Shown here one piece after another: positions 11,464 through 24,997 of a DNA stretch of 64,000 nucleotides. Below the pieces are notes generated by a model. It worked only from the letters and a program-made list of their open reading frames with translations, did not search any database and had not been told where the DNA came from. The stretch spans positions 447,001 to 511,000 of the forward strand of contig JAPDFW010000059.1 of NCBI GenBank assembly GCA_028826165.1. Reading direction: 5' to 3'. A program made the translations under genes and the position numbers. Source of the DNA: Anaeramoeba ignava (taxonomy: Eukaryota; Metamonada; Anaeramoebidae). Each line of letters begins with the position of its first letter. The first letter of the stretch is position 1.

Positions 11464-14400
11464 TTAGCTCAAATGAAAATTTTCTTTTCCTTCAGAAATT
11501 GCAAAAAGAAATTTTTGTTTTAAAATTAATTGAGAAGAATATTCAGGAATTTTAAGATTATTTGAACAAGTCATAACAGTTGGCAAACAATTATCAGGTT
11601 TATTGTTTCCACTTTCACGCCTAACTACTGATAATTTAGGTTTTAAATTTCGAATTCCACCAACAGGAAGACTTGAGCTTCCAGTAACAAATTGAAGAAA
11701 ATTTCTCTGAGTTTTTGGATCCATTTCACACATGAAGGAGATTAAATATTGAACAACATTTGAATTTTTTGAGTATCCATGTTCGCAAATGATATTGTCT
11801 TGAAGTGTTTCTTTTGTCCACTGTTCGACATATCCATTGACCATCACATCAAACTCTTCAAATCTCAGAGCTTGCAGATATTTGCTGGGAAATATACTGT
11901 TTAATCCTTTTCTGAAACGGTTGATTTGCTTTTCGACTCCTTTTCCAAGTTTGTATTCAATCACCAAATTCACATATTCTCCCAAATTATCCAAATCAAG
12001 ACTTATATCTTTTCCTCCAGGTTTTAATTCAATCTCCTCATAGCCTGGAACAGTGAAATCAAGAAATAAGCTTTGGATATATTGCTGTTGGTTTTTGTAT
12101 TTGGATCTATCTAGGTTTTCCCCCTCTTTTCTTTTGTCTTCTTCGTATTCCCGAGATATCTTCATAAAATCCAATATTGATTTCACAATTTCTGGTTCAA
12201 TTTCCATTATGTCTTCAATATTCAACTTTTTCCCGCTAACAGCTTGGAAGAACGGCTTCGAAAATGGGAGCTCAATTATTCGATGATCAACAATTGCTTT
12301 TCCCACAAACTTCCCCATAAACTCAAACAACTCCAAAGTTTTTTCATCCTCAATTTTTGAGCAATCCATAAGTTTGGGGAAAAGTCCATAATTTGTTTCA
12401 ATATATTCTTCGTCTGAATCTTGGTTTTTTCCAAATTCTTCTTTCCATAATCTGTATTTTCTTTTCCTTAATTCCCTCGAAACAAGAAAATAGAATTCAG
12501 ATGTTAAACCTGATCCAAAACCAACTTCTCCTTGATACTCCACTTCCAAGCTTCGTGGCTGAGTGATCTCCTTTCGGTTCATCACGTGCATCGCATATTT
12601 CAGGATTTCTTCTCGCGAAATTCTTGCTTTGAAAGGCGGAGGTTTGAATTTCTGGAAATTAAATACTTGGAATATTTCTGAATTTGATTCACTTGTTGGT
12701 TTCCGTTTTTCATTTATCAAATCTTCAATTTTCCATATGCCTCTGCTTGTCATAATTTTGAATGCTAAAAATCTTGTTTCAAATGAAAACAAAAATCGAT
12801 ATCCATGCAAAAGCATGTATTTGTACCATCCAGGAATGAAGGAGTCGAAATTAAATTTCATGTGTTTCAAACTCTGGAATATTTTGGAATCCATTGTTTT
12901 GGAAATGAATTCGTTGTTGGATATCTTTATGTTCAAGAAATCATCCTTACTCGTTTGTTTTTGTTGGGAATTGTCTGTTTTCATTTGAAGTAAGTAGCTT
13001 TCGTGGTTCCGATTCATTGTTTCAAGAAAATACAGAATATTTGTTGTTTGATACACAAAAAAAATATCTTTGTTCATTGAGTTGAATTTTTGTTGTGCTT
13101 TTCTTTTTCGGTATATTTCTTGTATGATGGGTGTTTGATTTAGTGATGTGATTTTATTTCTGTTATTTTCATCTTCTTCATTTTTATTTGATTTGGCTTG
13201 TTTTTTCGATTCTCTTCGTTTTTTATGTATTTTGTAAGCAATTTCGAAATTTTGATGTAATAAATTTCTGCTATCAAAAGGTTGTTCTGGAGAATCAAAA
13301 AATCCCAAACATCTAATAATTTCATCGATAACCATTGAGCCTTCCTTCATTTTCTTCCCATTACAATAGAAACTAATATTTTCTGCTTTAGGTGGTGTTC
13401 CTAAATCTTCTTTTTTTCTCTTTTTTCTGCCTGATCTTCTTTGATTTTCATTTTGATTTTCATTTTGGTTTTGGTTTTGAGTCTCATTGTCTAATTGTTG
13501 CTGTAAAATATCAATTTCCATATCAACAACACTTCGATTAAATGGTTCTTCGCTTGTGAACAGTCTTTGATATAAATTGCATAAATCGCATTCCAGAATA
13601 TATTGTTTTTTTCCTTTTTTTGCTTTTCTTATTTTGTGTTCTAATTGTTCGTATATTTCGCTCATCATGATTTGAAGATCACTGACCAAAAAAAATCCAT
13701 AGCATTGAGTATAAAGAGCAGAATAATCTTTTTCTTCTTCTCCTCCATGACTTTTTCTTTTCTTTATAAATTTAATATCCAAAGGTGCTTTTTTGGAAAG
13801 AAGTTGAGATATTCCATGATTTTCTAATGTCTCGAATTTTTCTATTGTTGAAAGTAGATTTTGAAGCATTCGAACAAGAATTACAATACTTTCTATTTCT
13901 TCTTGGTGATTTTTATCATCTGTTTTTGGATTATATTGATATTTTTTTATCCATTGATCTTTTTTCATTTCATCTTCATTTTCATTTTCATTTTGATTTT
14001 GATTTTCATTTTCATTTTCATTTTTTCGGAAAAATACTTTTAAGAAATTGTAAACCCTTTGAAGATGTATTTCTGTGGTATTAATTTCTTGATTTGAATT
14101 GAGTAAATCATTTCCCGTTATATAATTAAATAAAGCCTCTACCATTCCAGTTTTAATCATTTCAAATGGTGTTAATCCGTTTTCAAATTGAATAATTTTA
14201 CTTAAATGAGAAAGAGCTTGTAATTCTTTGTTTGGAATATATAATGCCTGCAATATATTTTGTATTTTGGATATTTTATGTAACTCAATAGAAAAAAGTT
14301 TATTGATTTTCTGGTTTCCTGTTGATTGTTCTGAAAATTTCAAAATGTAGCTGATCATTGCATTCATCCAATCATGAATTTCAAACATTTTCTCTTTTTT

Positions 14401-17374
14401 CGGTTCAGAATTATTGCTTAAATCCCCCGCACTTTGAAAAAAAATATTATTATTTAGGCTCACATCTTTTTTTTCTCCCATTTCCTCATTTACAAAATTC
14501 AAATTTGCTGTATTAACATCATTGTTAGTTTTTTCTTTTAGTTGATTAATTTTCTTTTGAATTTCTTCCAATTTTATTTTCAAATGTTCGACTTGTTGGA
14601 TTATTCCTTCTTGAATAAAAATGAAGAAGAACTTTTCAAGATGTGTTTTTATTAGTAAAACAATAATAGCCAATCCTAATCCGTTAATTTCAATTCCATT
14701 TTTTAAAGGTAGCAATTTAGAAACAAATGATGATATTGTTTTGTCCATGTTTTCTGCAAAAAAATCATTTGATTGTTTTCCCATAAAATACAACATTTTT
14801 ATTACCACAATTAGACTTTTTATTTTGTGATTTTTTGATGTTAATCGTGGATAAATTTGGGTTATTAATGGATGTAATAGCTCTTGTGTAATTTTTTGAA
14901 TTGTTTCATTTTTTTCATTTTTTTCATTTTCATTTTCATTTTCATTTTGATTTTGATTTTCCTTTTCCTTTTCCTTTTCATTTTCATTTTCATTTTCATC
15001 TTCTTCTAAAATTATCCATTTATTATTTTCATTTTGATTTAAATCTTGTGGAATTGTATTTTCAATTGTTTCTTGTTCTGATTTCCTTTGAATAATTCTT
15101 TTCAAATTTTCAAATTCTAAACCTCCTTGCTTGATTTCATTATGAAATATACTTAACATAAATGGAAAAGAAAAATTATGAAAAGAATTACTATTATGCT
15201 TCTCTAATATTTCCATCATTTCAAAGATGTCTGTTAATGAACTTGGTAATAGTCTATTGGGTAATTTTGGTAACAATGAATTGATTAAGAATAAAATATC
15301 TGATAATTTATATTCTGTTTGAGTTATTTGTATTTTCATCTTTTTCGGTGTTGATGATGGTGTTTTTAATTGAGAATCTTCTACAAAATTATTTTCCATT
15401 TCCAATAATTTTTTGTTATATATTTTTTTTTCATTTATTTCAATTTTATTTTCATTTATTTCAATTTTATTTTCATTTATTTCAATTCCATTTTCATTTA
15501 TTTCATTTTCATTTATTTCAATTTGATTTTCATTTTGATTTTGATTTTCATTTTGATTTTGATTTTCAATTTGATTTTCATTTTCAATTTGATTTTGATT
15601 TTCAATTTGATTTTCATTTTCAATTTGATTTTCAATTTGATTTTCATTTATATTTGTATTTTCTGATTGTGAAATTGCTTTTTTCAAAATTGAAATGATA
15701 TCATTTCTAATTATAAACATTCGAGAAGAATTACTATTCTCAGAAATATTTGCAATTGCTCTTAAAAAAGATGAAAATGTTTCATTTTTTAATATTGGAT
15801 TTGAAACCTGTTTCTCAAATAATTTTATCATTTGAGAAATTGTATTTTCATTTATAAAATTTGTGATATCATCTGAATTTTTTAAACAAGTTTGGATCAT
15901 TCCAACTAAAGAACTACATGCTAAATCAATCACTGTAGAAATAATTGATTTAATTTGATTTGATATAAATTTAATATTTATTATTTTGTTTTGTTTTGTT
16001 TTGTTTTGTTTTGTTTTGTTTTGTTTTGTTAAAATTACTTCCTGTTTCTTGCGAATTAAAAAAATTAAGAACAATTGGAATTGCTGTTTCAAATTGAGAA
16101 TTTAAATTTCGAGGAATTGTTCTCGAAATATTTTTAGCTGCTATTAATGCTTTTTTCTGATAAAAAGAGGAAAAAAATTCAATATAATTTAAAACAGCTA
16201 ATAATGCTCCTTCTTTTGCCATTTCTTCACCATATCTTTTGGAAAGAACTTCAACTATCTATTTTTAAATATAATTTTAATATTATATTTTTTATTCAAT
16301 ATTTACTCTTCTTTTTCTTTTTCTTTTTCTTTTTCTTTTTTTTTTCTTTTACATCCATCGAAATTTCAGCAATTTCAATTACTTGAATATCTAATAATTT
16401 TGAAATGAGAATAGGAATAATATCAAATTTAATAAAAATCATTTGGAATGGATTAGATTCTCTAACAAGATTGTAAATGCATTGAAGAGACAAAACTAAA
16501 AAGTAAATTCAATCAAATTTAAACATTAAATGAATATTTCTTTTTCTTTGTTTCTTTTAAAATAATAATAATAATAAAAATAAAAATAAAAATAAAAATA
16601 TTGTTTAAAGTCATCATTTACGAATATTATCTTGTATTGAATCTGAAGAAAGTATTAAAACAAGATTTTCTATTAATTCTTGATCGAATTGAAGTAATTC
16701 TTCTTCTTGAGAATATAAAATTTGGTTCTTTAATTGATATAAAAATTGTCTCTTCTCTTGTTCTGTTTGTAAATTAGCTAAATTTGAATTCTTTTTTGGT
16801 TTATTTTCTTTTTGAAAATATTTGAACAAAAAAAAATTAAGTTGAATATAAATGAACTTGAAACAATAATTTTGATTTTAAAACAAAAAAGATATAAATC
16901 AATTTTTTTTATACTTCTTGAATTACGATTCCAATTTGATCTATGTATAGTTCTTGAAGGACGAAAAATTTGAGTAAAATCATTTGAAATTTCAAAAGGA
17001 TTATTTGGGATAAAAATATTAGGTTGATAATTTATTTCTTCAAATTGTTGATAATTTATTTCTTGATTTTGTTCATTATTTATTTCTTCATTTTGTTCAT
17101 TATTTATTTCTTGATTTTGTTTATTATTTATTTCTTCATTTTGTTCATTATTTTTTTCTTCATTTTGTTCATTATTTATTTCTTGATTCTGTTTATTATT
17201 TATTTCTTCATTTTGTTCATTATTTATTTCTTCATTTTGTTTATTATTTATTTCTTCATTTTGTTTATTATTTATTTCTGTTGCTTCTTCTGTGGTTTTT
17301 TTTTGTCTTGCTTTTCTTGAAGATGATCTTGTTCTTGGTTTTCTGATTCTTCTTGATTTATTTTTTTTTTCCAT
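11464..17374 (-). CDS. HECT E3 ubiquitin ligase, TRIP12/UPL3/Ufd4 type, 5 exons, about 1825 aa
   Basis: Exons: 17374..16915, 16807..16622, 16495..16353, 16258..16039, 15932..11464; phases close to 5478 nt. The N-terminus is basic, with INNKQNEE repeats (17024-17280). An armadillo region follows: LSLQCIYNLVRESNPFQ; VIEIAEISMD joined to IVEVLSKRYG; GALLAVLNYIEFFSSFYQKK; SLVGMIQTCLKN. This matches the ARM repeats of UPL3/TRIP12. Asn/Glu-rich linkers lie in the middle. The HECT domain fills the last ~350 residues (SLEVEYQGEVGFGSGLTSEF; FEFMGKFVGKAIVDHRI). The catalytic Cys is about 34 residues from the end in LPTVMTCSNNLKIPEYSS. Members ubiquitinate N-degron/UFD substrates or regulators of the cell cycle and chromatin. 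Intron 4 carries eight TTTTG pentamers (15985-16029). Confidence 0.88.
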
Positions 17375-17640
17375 AAAAAATAATTTAAAATAAAATAAAA
17401 TAATCTAAAAGGAAATAGAAATAATTTAAAAAGAAATAAAAGGGAAAAATGAAAAAAAAAAATTTTAAAAAAAAAAAAATTCTTTTATTTTGTGGTTTTT
17501 TATTTCAATTCATTTCAATTAAATTAAAAAAAGATGAGTCATTTAATCAAATAGAAAAAAAAAAAAGAGAGAAAAATATCAAAACAAAAAAGTCCGATTT
17601 TCCTTTTTTTTTATTCCATTTAATTTTGAATTTAATTTTT

Positions 17641-19971
17641 TCATTTTCTTTTTCTTAAAATTCTTTTCCATTTTCCAGATTTATAATCAATTTCAAGAAA
17701 AATTTGATCCATAACTTCATCATCTTTAATAGTTTCATTTAATAAAAATCTTTCTGTTCCAGTTAATAATTCATTATCATAAAATCCTAATAAAAATTGA
17801 GTCATTACAAATTTTGTTTGAACTGTTAATTTGTTATTTAATTCCAAAAAAGATTTTGAAATGACACCAAAATAGGTTAACTGCTGTAATTTTTCATCCA
17901 ATAATTCATTAATATAATCACTATTACTAACTGTGATTTGTTCAGATTTATTTATTGGGAAATTAAACTATTTTATAATTGGTTTTGTTTTTAGTTTAAA
18001 ATATAAATATTATTAATATTAATATTAATATTATAAATTTACTTCCAAAATTTCTTCAGTTGAAATTTGATCCAATTCTGGTTTTTTTCCAATATTTTTT
18101 TTTGCTTTGTCTTTAGTTTTTGCTCTTTTGATTTTATTTTTCGAATTAAAATCATCTTCGTTTTTATCTTCATATTCATTATCATTTTCATCTTCATCAT
18201 AATTATCATTATAAGAATCATTTTCATCATCATAATTGTCATAATTATCATCAATTTTCTTTTTTTTAGGTTTAGGTTTATTTTTAGGTTGAGTTTTACT
18301 GATATTCTTAATATTCCTATTTTTTTTAGGTTTAGTTTTATTATTTCTTCCTTCATCTTCTTTATCATCATAATCGTCATCCTCAAAGTTTGTTTCTTTT
18401 AAAACTTGTGATTTTTTTTCAATTCTTTTTCCAATTTTTTTGAAGTTTTTATTTTCTTCATTTTCATTTTCTTGATTTTCTTGATTTTCATTTTCATATT
18501 CATTTTCATTTTCATTTGTAAAATTAAGATTTTCTGAATCTTTATTTTCTATATCCATTTGACTTGAAATTTTTCTTTGATTTTGTTTTGTTTGTTTTGG
18601 TTTTCTTTTCTTGCTTTGTTTTGGTTCTCTTTTTTGTTCTAAATTTAATTTTATTGTTTTTTTTTCCAAAAAAAAAAAAAAAAAACGGAATTAAAATGTT
18701 ATCTAATCAAATTAATGATCAAATAAATTGAATAATTTTTACTTGTTTTTGTTTTTGCTTTTGAAGTTTTTGTATTAGATTTTGATTTAGATTTTGTTGT
18801 TTTTTTTTGGTCATTTTTTTCTAAAAGTTCTCTTCGTTTTTTTTCAAGATCCATAATTTCCGAAACAGAAAGCATTTCCGTTTTAGCTCTTGTTGTTTTA
18901 TGAGACATTGCAAGTCGAGAAAATTTTCTTGGATTTGGAACAGGTGTTTGTGTTTGATTTTGTGTGTTTGTGTTGTTTGGAGTGTTTCTTTCAATTTCTG
19001 ATTTGTTTTTTTCTGAATATTGATTTGTTTTTTGTTGTGGTATTTGTGGTGATTTAGATTTATTTTTAGATTTTGTGGTTATTTCATTTAATTCGTTTAT
19101 TGGATTTTCTTTGTTGAAGCACATTGGAGTTTGATATTGTTTTTTTATTTTGAAGTGTGGATTATTATTGTATGTATGATTTTCATTAATATCTTTTGAT
19201 TTTTGATAAATGTATTTGTCTTCTAATTGAGGAATTTGGAAAGATTTTAATTTGGAAATTTCTGATTTATAAGTTTGAAGACTGTTTTGAAATTTGTCAT
19301 TTTCTATTTGGATATTTAATACCTTTTTTTTTCGAATATTAATATAAATATAAATTTAAAAATTAAATTAAATATTTAATTAAATATTAAATATAAATAT
19401 AAATATAAATATAAAATTAAATATAAATATTAATTTAAATATAAATATAAAAATTAATATAAATATTAAATATAAATATAAATATAAATATAAATATTAA
19501 ATATAAATATAAATATTAAATATAAACATTAAATATAAACATTAAATATAAATATTAAATATAAATATTAAATATAAATATTAAATATAAATATTAAATA
19601 TTGATTTAAATACTAAATATAAATACTAAATATAAAATTAAATATTAAAATAAATATAAATATTGTTTTGTAAATTTTACACTCTCTGTTTGATTTGTTT
19701 CAGATGATAAAGGTTTTACAATTTCTGCAATAACTCTAACCCATTCATCTTTATCTTTACAAGCAGTTTCAATCATTGTTAATAAAACACCTTTTACTCT
19801 ATTCATTTCTCTTTTATTTGCAAAAATTAAAGCAAGTAATGTTTTAATTTTAGTTTGTGATTCCATTGTTGAAAATTGTTGTTGAATTTCTGGTAAACTT
19901 TCAGAAGTAAGTTGAGAAGCTAAATGTTGTGTATTCCAAGTTGTTTCATCCATTTTTAAAGCAGAAATCAT
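17641..19971 (-). CDS. NELFA: Negative elongation factor subunit A (NELF-A), 4 exons, about 597 aa
   Basis: Exons: 19971..19681, 19322..18743, 18638..18043, 17967..17641; phases 0,1,0 close to 1794 nt. Exon 1 matches the NELF-A N-terminal (HDAg) helical domain: KIKTLLALIFANKREMNRVK and DEWVRVIAEIVKPL parallel the human KLKLLLGTLHLPRRTVDEMK and DPWVLMVADILKSF. Exon 2 has TEMLSVSEIMDLEKKRRELL, like the human VKLLDISELD segment. The last exon has a C-terminal NELF-A-like module (FGVISKSFLELNNKLT ... MDQIFLEIDYKSGKWKR, compare VDTVFEMNYATGQWTRFKK). NELF with DSIF holds promoter-proximal Pol II. The middle is long, acidic and lysine-rich (18043-18638) and probably disordered. The assignment rests on remembered motifs at both ends. 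Confidence 0.8.
19323..19680 (-). repeat. AAATATAAATATT repeat, NELF-A intron 1
   Basis: A 358-bp intron made almost wholly of TAAATAT/AAATATAAAT units, bounded by a GTAAAA donor and an AAAG acceptor. Confidence 0.85.
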
Positions 19972-19989
19972 TTTAAATGAAAAAAAAAA

Positions 19990-20262
19990 TGAAAAAAAAA
20001 ATGAAAAAAAAAATGAAAAATGAAAAATTTTTAATAATTAAAAAAAAAAAAGAACCAACGAGTTTATTAAGCAAAATTAAAATAAATCCTTCAAAAGAAC
20101 ATTATTAAATGTTTTTGGTTTTGTTTTTTTTGGAAAGAAAAAGAAAAAGAAAAAGAAAAAGTTTGTTATTTTTTTTTTTGTTTAAAATTAAATTGATGTT
20201 GAGAAAAAAAAAATCTGAAAAGGAACCATTTTGAAATCATTTGGTTTATACATTTCAGAAAT
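19990..20262. other. Spacer with A-tracts
   Basis: A-rich AAAAATGAAAA triplications (19978-20025) lie upstream of the NELF-A start, then T-rich sequence after the Rab stop. No gene seen. Confidence 0.4.
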
Positions 20263-22271
<2,009 letters not shown>

Positions 22272-22441
22272 ATTTTTTTTTTTTAAAAAAGTAACCAAAA
22301 ACAAAAATAAAAAAAAAAACAAGTAAAAGAATTAAAGAATGAAAGAAAGGGAAAAAAAAAATGAAAAAAAAAGATTTTATGAAAAAAAATTTTTTTAATT
22401 TGAAAAAAAGAAAGATAAATTTTTGATTGGATAAAGTTTAT

Positions 22442-24649
22442 TCAATAATAATAATCATCATCGTCATTATTACGAGATTTGTTTTTAATTGCGAGATTTA
22501 ATGTAGAATTTTTATGAAGTTGATAAAAATCAACTGCATCATCTAATTCTTTTTTGACATTTTCACTACAATTAGAATCAATGTAATCGAAATAGAAAAA
22601 GTGGATCAACTCAAAAACAGCTTCATAACTTCTTCCACTATAATCTGTGACTGAATTAGAAGCATCATCGCAACTCAAGAACATTCCTCTGAATAAATCA
22701 CTTCTTGTAAACAAAATGAGCCGATGAGACATAATTGGTTTTTCTTCGGCAAGAATTGCAAAATCAAATGTTTCTTTACTTTCATATAAAATTTGGAGAT
22801 CTTTCAAAAGTCCTTTTCTTCCCTTTTTCTTTCTGATCCACGAGGTATCAAGACCCAACGGTTGGATAATCGGCAAAATGGCATCTTCGTCAATTTGACT
22901 TAATTTGGGATTTGTGAATCCAGTGTAAAGAAACATCAAAAACAAACGCACTTTTGTTGATGGATATTTGGATATTTCTTGTCTTAAAATATTCAAAAAT
23001 GGATCATCTTCGAAAAATTGCAGATCTTTGACATGTCCCAAAATTCTAAGTTGGATTAGTAGTTTATGAACTGGGAAAAAATTATCATTTGAATAAAACC
23101 CTGAATCTGTGATTTCTTGTCTTTCAAAAAGTTTTCTAAAATCACGAGTAATTGAAAGTAAATTTGCCTTCAAATTAGAAATGAATTGTTTATAAGCTCC
23201 TTTTCTACTAACTTTATTGAAATTTGCGTCATGAAATCCAAATATTGTAACCGTCTCTTTATTCCAATATTTATAATATTTTTTTGCCATTTGAAGTGGA
23301 CTTTCTCCGTTATAATTTTCCTGGTTAATATCAACTTCATGTTCCAATAAACAAGTGATAAAATCCATTGGCAGTCTTCTTTGAATAGCATGATGCAACA
23401 CATTGTTATTTTTTTCATCAACAAATGCAGGATCTGCTCCAAACTCAAAAAGAAGAGAAACAAGATCCATATTTGCTTGTTCAACTAATATTAACAACGG
23501 TGTTTTGTTTTTTTTTGATTTAACATTTGGATCTGCTCCCTTTTCAAGACATTCCCTCACAATTTCTTTTGGATAATTGTTCATGCACATAAGCATCAAT
23601 GGCGTATATCCTTCTGAATTCGTTTGGTTGATCATAGTTGTCAATGACAAGATATAGCGTACAAGATCACCACTTCCTTTACTTTTCAATGCCAAATGAA
23701 GAGGAATCTCTTTTTTCGAGTTTAGCGCATCAAAGCTCAACCCTTTTTCCACAAACAACACCAAAGTCTCTTTTTTGGAATTTGATTTGCAAAGAAGATG
23801 CAAAAAGTTATTTTTTTGATTATCAAGAGAATTGACAGGAACATTTTTTGCCAGAAAAAGTTCGATCATTTCCGGCATAATAGATTTTGAAGAACATAAA
23901 TAATGGAGAGCATGATTATGAAGACGATCTTTTTGGTTCAAAGTCATTTTTGTCTTGTTGATCAAGACGGTGAGTGTTTCTTTGGTTGGTTTCGACATGC
24001 ACAAATAGTGGAGAGCAGTTCTTTTTTCCTTGTCTATGCTATTCCCGTCGATCCCTTTCTTAAGAATAAGAGGAACAATCACAGAGCGCACATCTTTGCT
24101 TTTGTTGCGACAGGCAAAATGCAAAGGTGTTTGTCCTGTGCTGTCCACAAGATCCTCTACAAAAGCAAGGGTTTTTTCGAGAAAACTCACAACACAATCA
24201 GAATCACCACTATTTTCGCAAATGTAATGAAGAGGCAGTCGATTCTGCGAATCCCGAACAAAATAAAGCTTCTCTGTTGGCGCAAGAATGCCGAGAAGTT
24301 CTGAATCAAAATTTTTTTTCATGCATAAATAAATTAAGGGGGTTTTTCCTTCATTATCTTTTGCATAAATATTACCCCCTTGTCTGATCAATGATTTGAT
24401 CATCCCTATTCTTGGCGTTTCTGTCATACATGCATAATGTATTGGCTTTTTCCCATATACATCTTTTTTGTTTCCTGGGATTCTATATTTTTCAAAAAGT
24501 TCAACAATTGCAATTCTTGAATCATTTTGTGCTGCAAAATGAAGTACATTTTGATTTTTAGAATTTTTTAATGTTGACACGTTATGACTACGAATATAAT
24601 TTCTAACTCCTTTGATCGAATTATTTTCAATTAAATTCCAAATATCCAT
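22442..24649 (-). CDS. Ankyrin-repeat protein with C-terminal BTB-like domain, 735 aa
   Basis: Single exon. Residues ~30-500 carry about a dozen ankyrin repeats, recognisable by N.LH.A, G.TPL.YLC, PLHYICENSGDSDCV, TPLHFACRNKSKDVR, TALHYLC and NNVLHHAIQRRLPMDF. After a helical spacer, residues ~640-720 form a BTB-like half (FDFAILAEEKPIMSHRLILF, TRSDLFRGMFLSCDD, VTDYSGRSYEAVFELIHFFY). The tail is Asp/Tyr-rich (NNDDDDYYY). The combination suggests a substrate adaptor for Cullin-3 ubiquitin ligases, but that is inference. The BTB half closely resembles that of the RCC1-BTB gene at 9.6 kb (RSELYRGMFLSVTED, VTDYSELS), so they belong to one local family. Confidence 0.88.
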   Translation of the reverse strand: MDIWNLIENNSIKGVRNYIRSHNVSTLKNSKNQNVLHFAAQNDSRIAIVELFEKYRIPGNKKDVYGKKPIHYACMTETPRIGMIKSLIRQGGNIYAKDNEGKTPLIYLCMKKNFDSELLGILAPTEKLYFVRDSQNRLPLHYICENSGDSDCVVSFLEKTLAFVEDLVDSTGQTPLHFACRNKSKDVRSVIVPLILKKGIDGNSIDKEKRTALHYLCMSKPTKETLTVLINKTKMTLNQKDRLHNHALHYLCSSKSIMPEMIELFLAKNVPVNSLDNQKNNFLHLLCKSNSKKETLVLFVEKGLSFDALNSKKEIPLHLALKSKGSGDLVRYILSLTTMINQTNSEGYTPLMLMCMNNYPKEIVRECLEKGADPNVKSKKNKTPLLILVEQANMDLVSLLFEFGADPAFVDEKNNNVLHHAIQRRLPMDFITCLLEHEVDINQENYNGESPLQMAKKYYKYWNKETVTIFGFHDANFNKVSRKGAYKQFISNLKANLLSITRDFRKLFERQEITDSGFYSNDNFFPVHKLLIQLRILGHVKDLQFFEDDPFLNILRQEISKYPSTKVRLFLMFLYTGFTNPKLSQIDEDAILPIIQPLGLDTSWIRKKKGRKGLLKDLQILYESKETFDFAILAEEKPIMSHRLILFTRSDLFRGMFLSCDDASNSVTDYSGRSYEAVFELIHFFYFDYIDSNCSENVKKELDDAVDFYQLHKNSTLNLAIKNKSRNNDDDDYYY

Positions 24650-24997
24650 TTAAAAATTAAATTAAAAAAAAGAAAAAAAAGAAAAAAAAAGAAAAAATGG
24701 AATTTGTTTTTTCATTTTTTTCTAATTTAAAAAATTTAGAAAAATTTATTCAAGCACATATAAATAATATTAATTTCATTTCTATGTTTATTTCTTTATC
24801 TTAAATATTAGATAATAAATGAAATTAATTTTTATTATTTATTAAAAAAAAAAAACAAAAATTTGTGCAAAAATAATTTATTAGAAAGAGAGAATCAGAG
24901 CATATTCTTGAAGAATTATTGAATATGTCTACAAAACTCCCTATAATTTATTAATCTTGCTTATTATTTTTTTTAAAAAAAAGAAAAAGAAAATTAT
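24650..24997. other. Intergenic spacer with a 13-bp inverted repeat
   Basis: A 348-bp gap. The arms ATTAATTTCATTT (24769-24781) and AAATGAAATTAAT (24817-24829) are exact complements with a 35-nt loop. A smaller inverted repeat, GCATATTC / GAATATGT, lies near 24899-24927. No coding exon is seen; a structured RNA is possible but not recognisable. Confidence 0.4.

Noticed and set aside
24750-24960. Possible U6/U6atac-like snRNA (GCACATATA and CAGAGCAT strings)
   Set aside because: Order and spacing do not fit any snRNA; no ACAGAGA box and no intramolecular stem-loop as expected.
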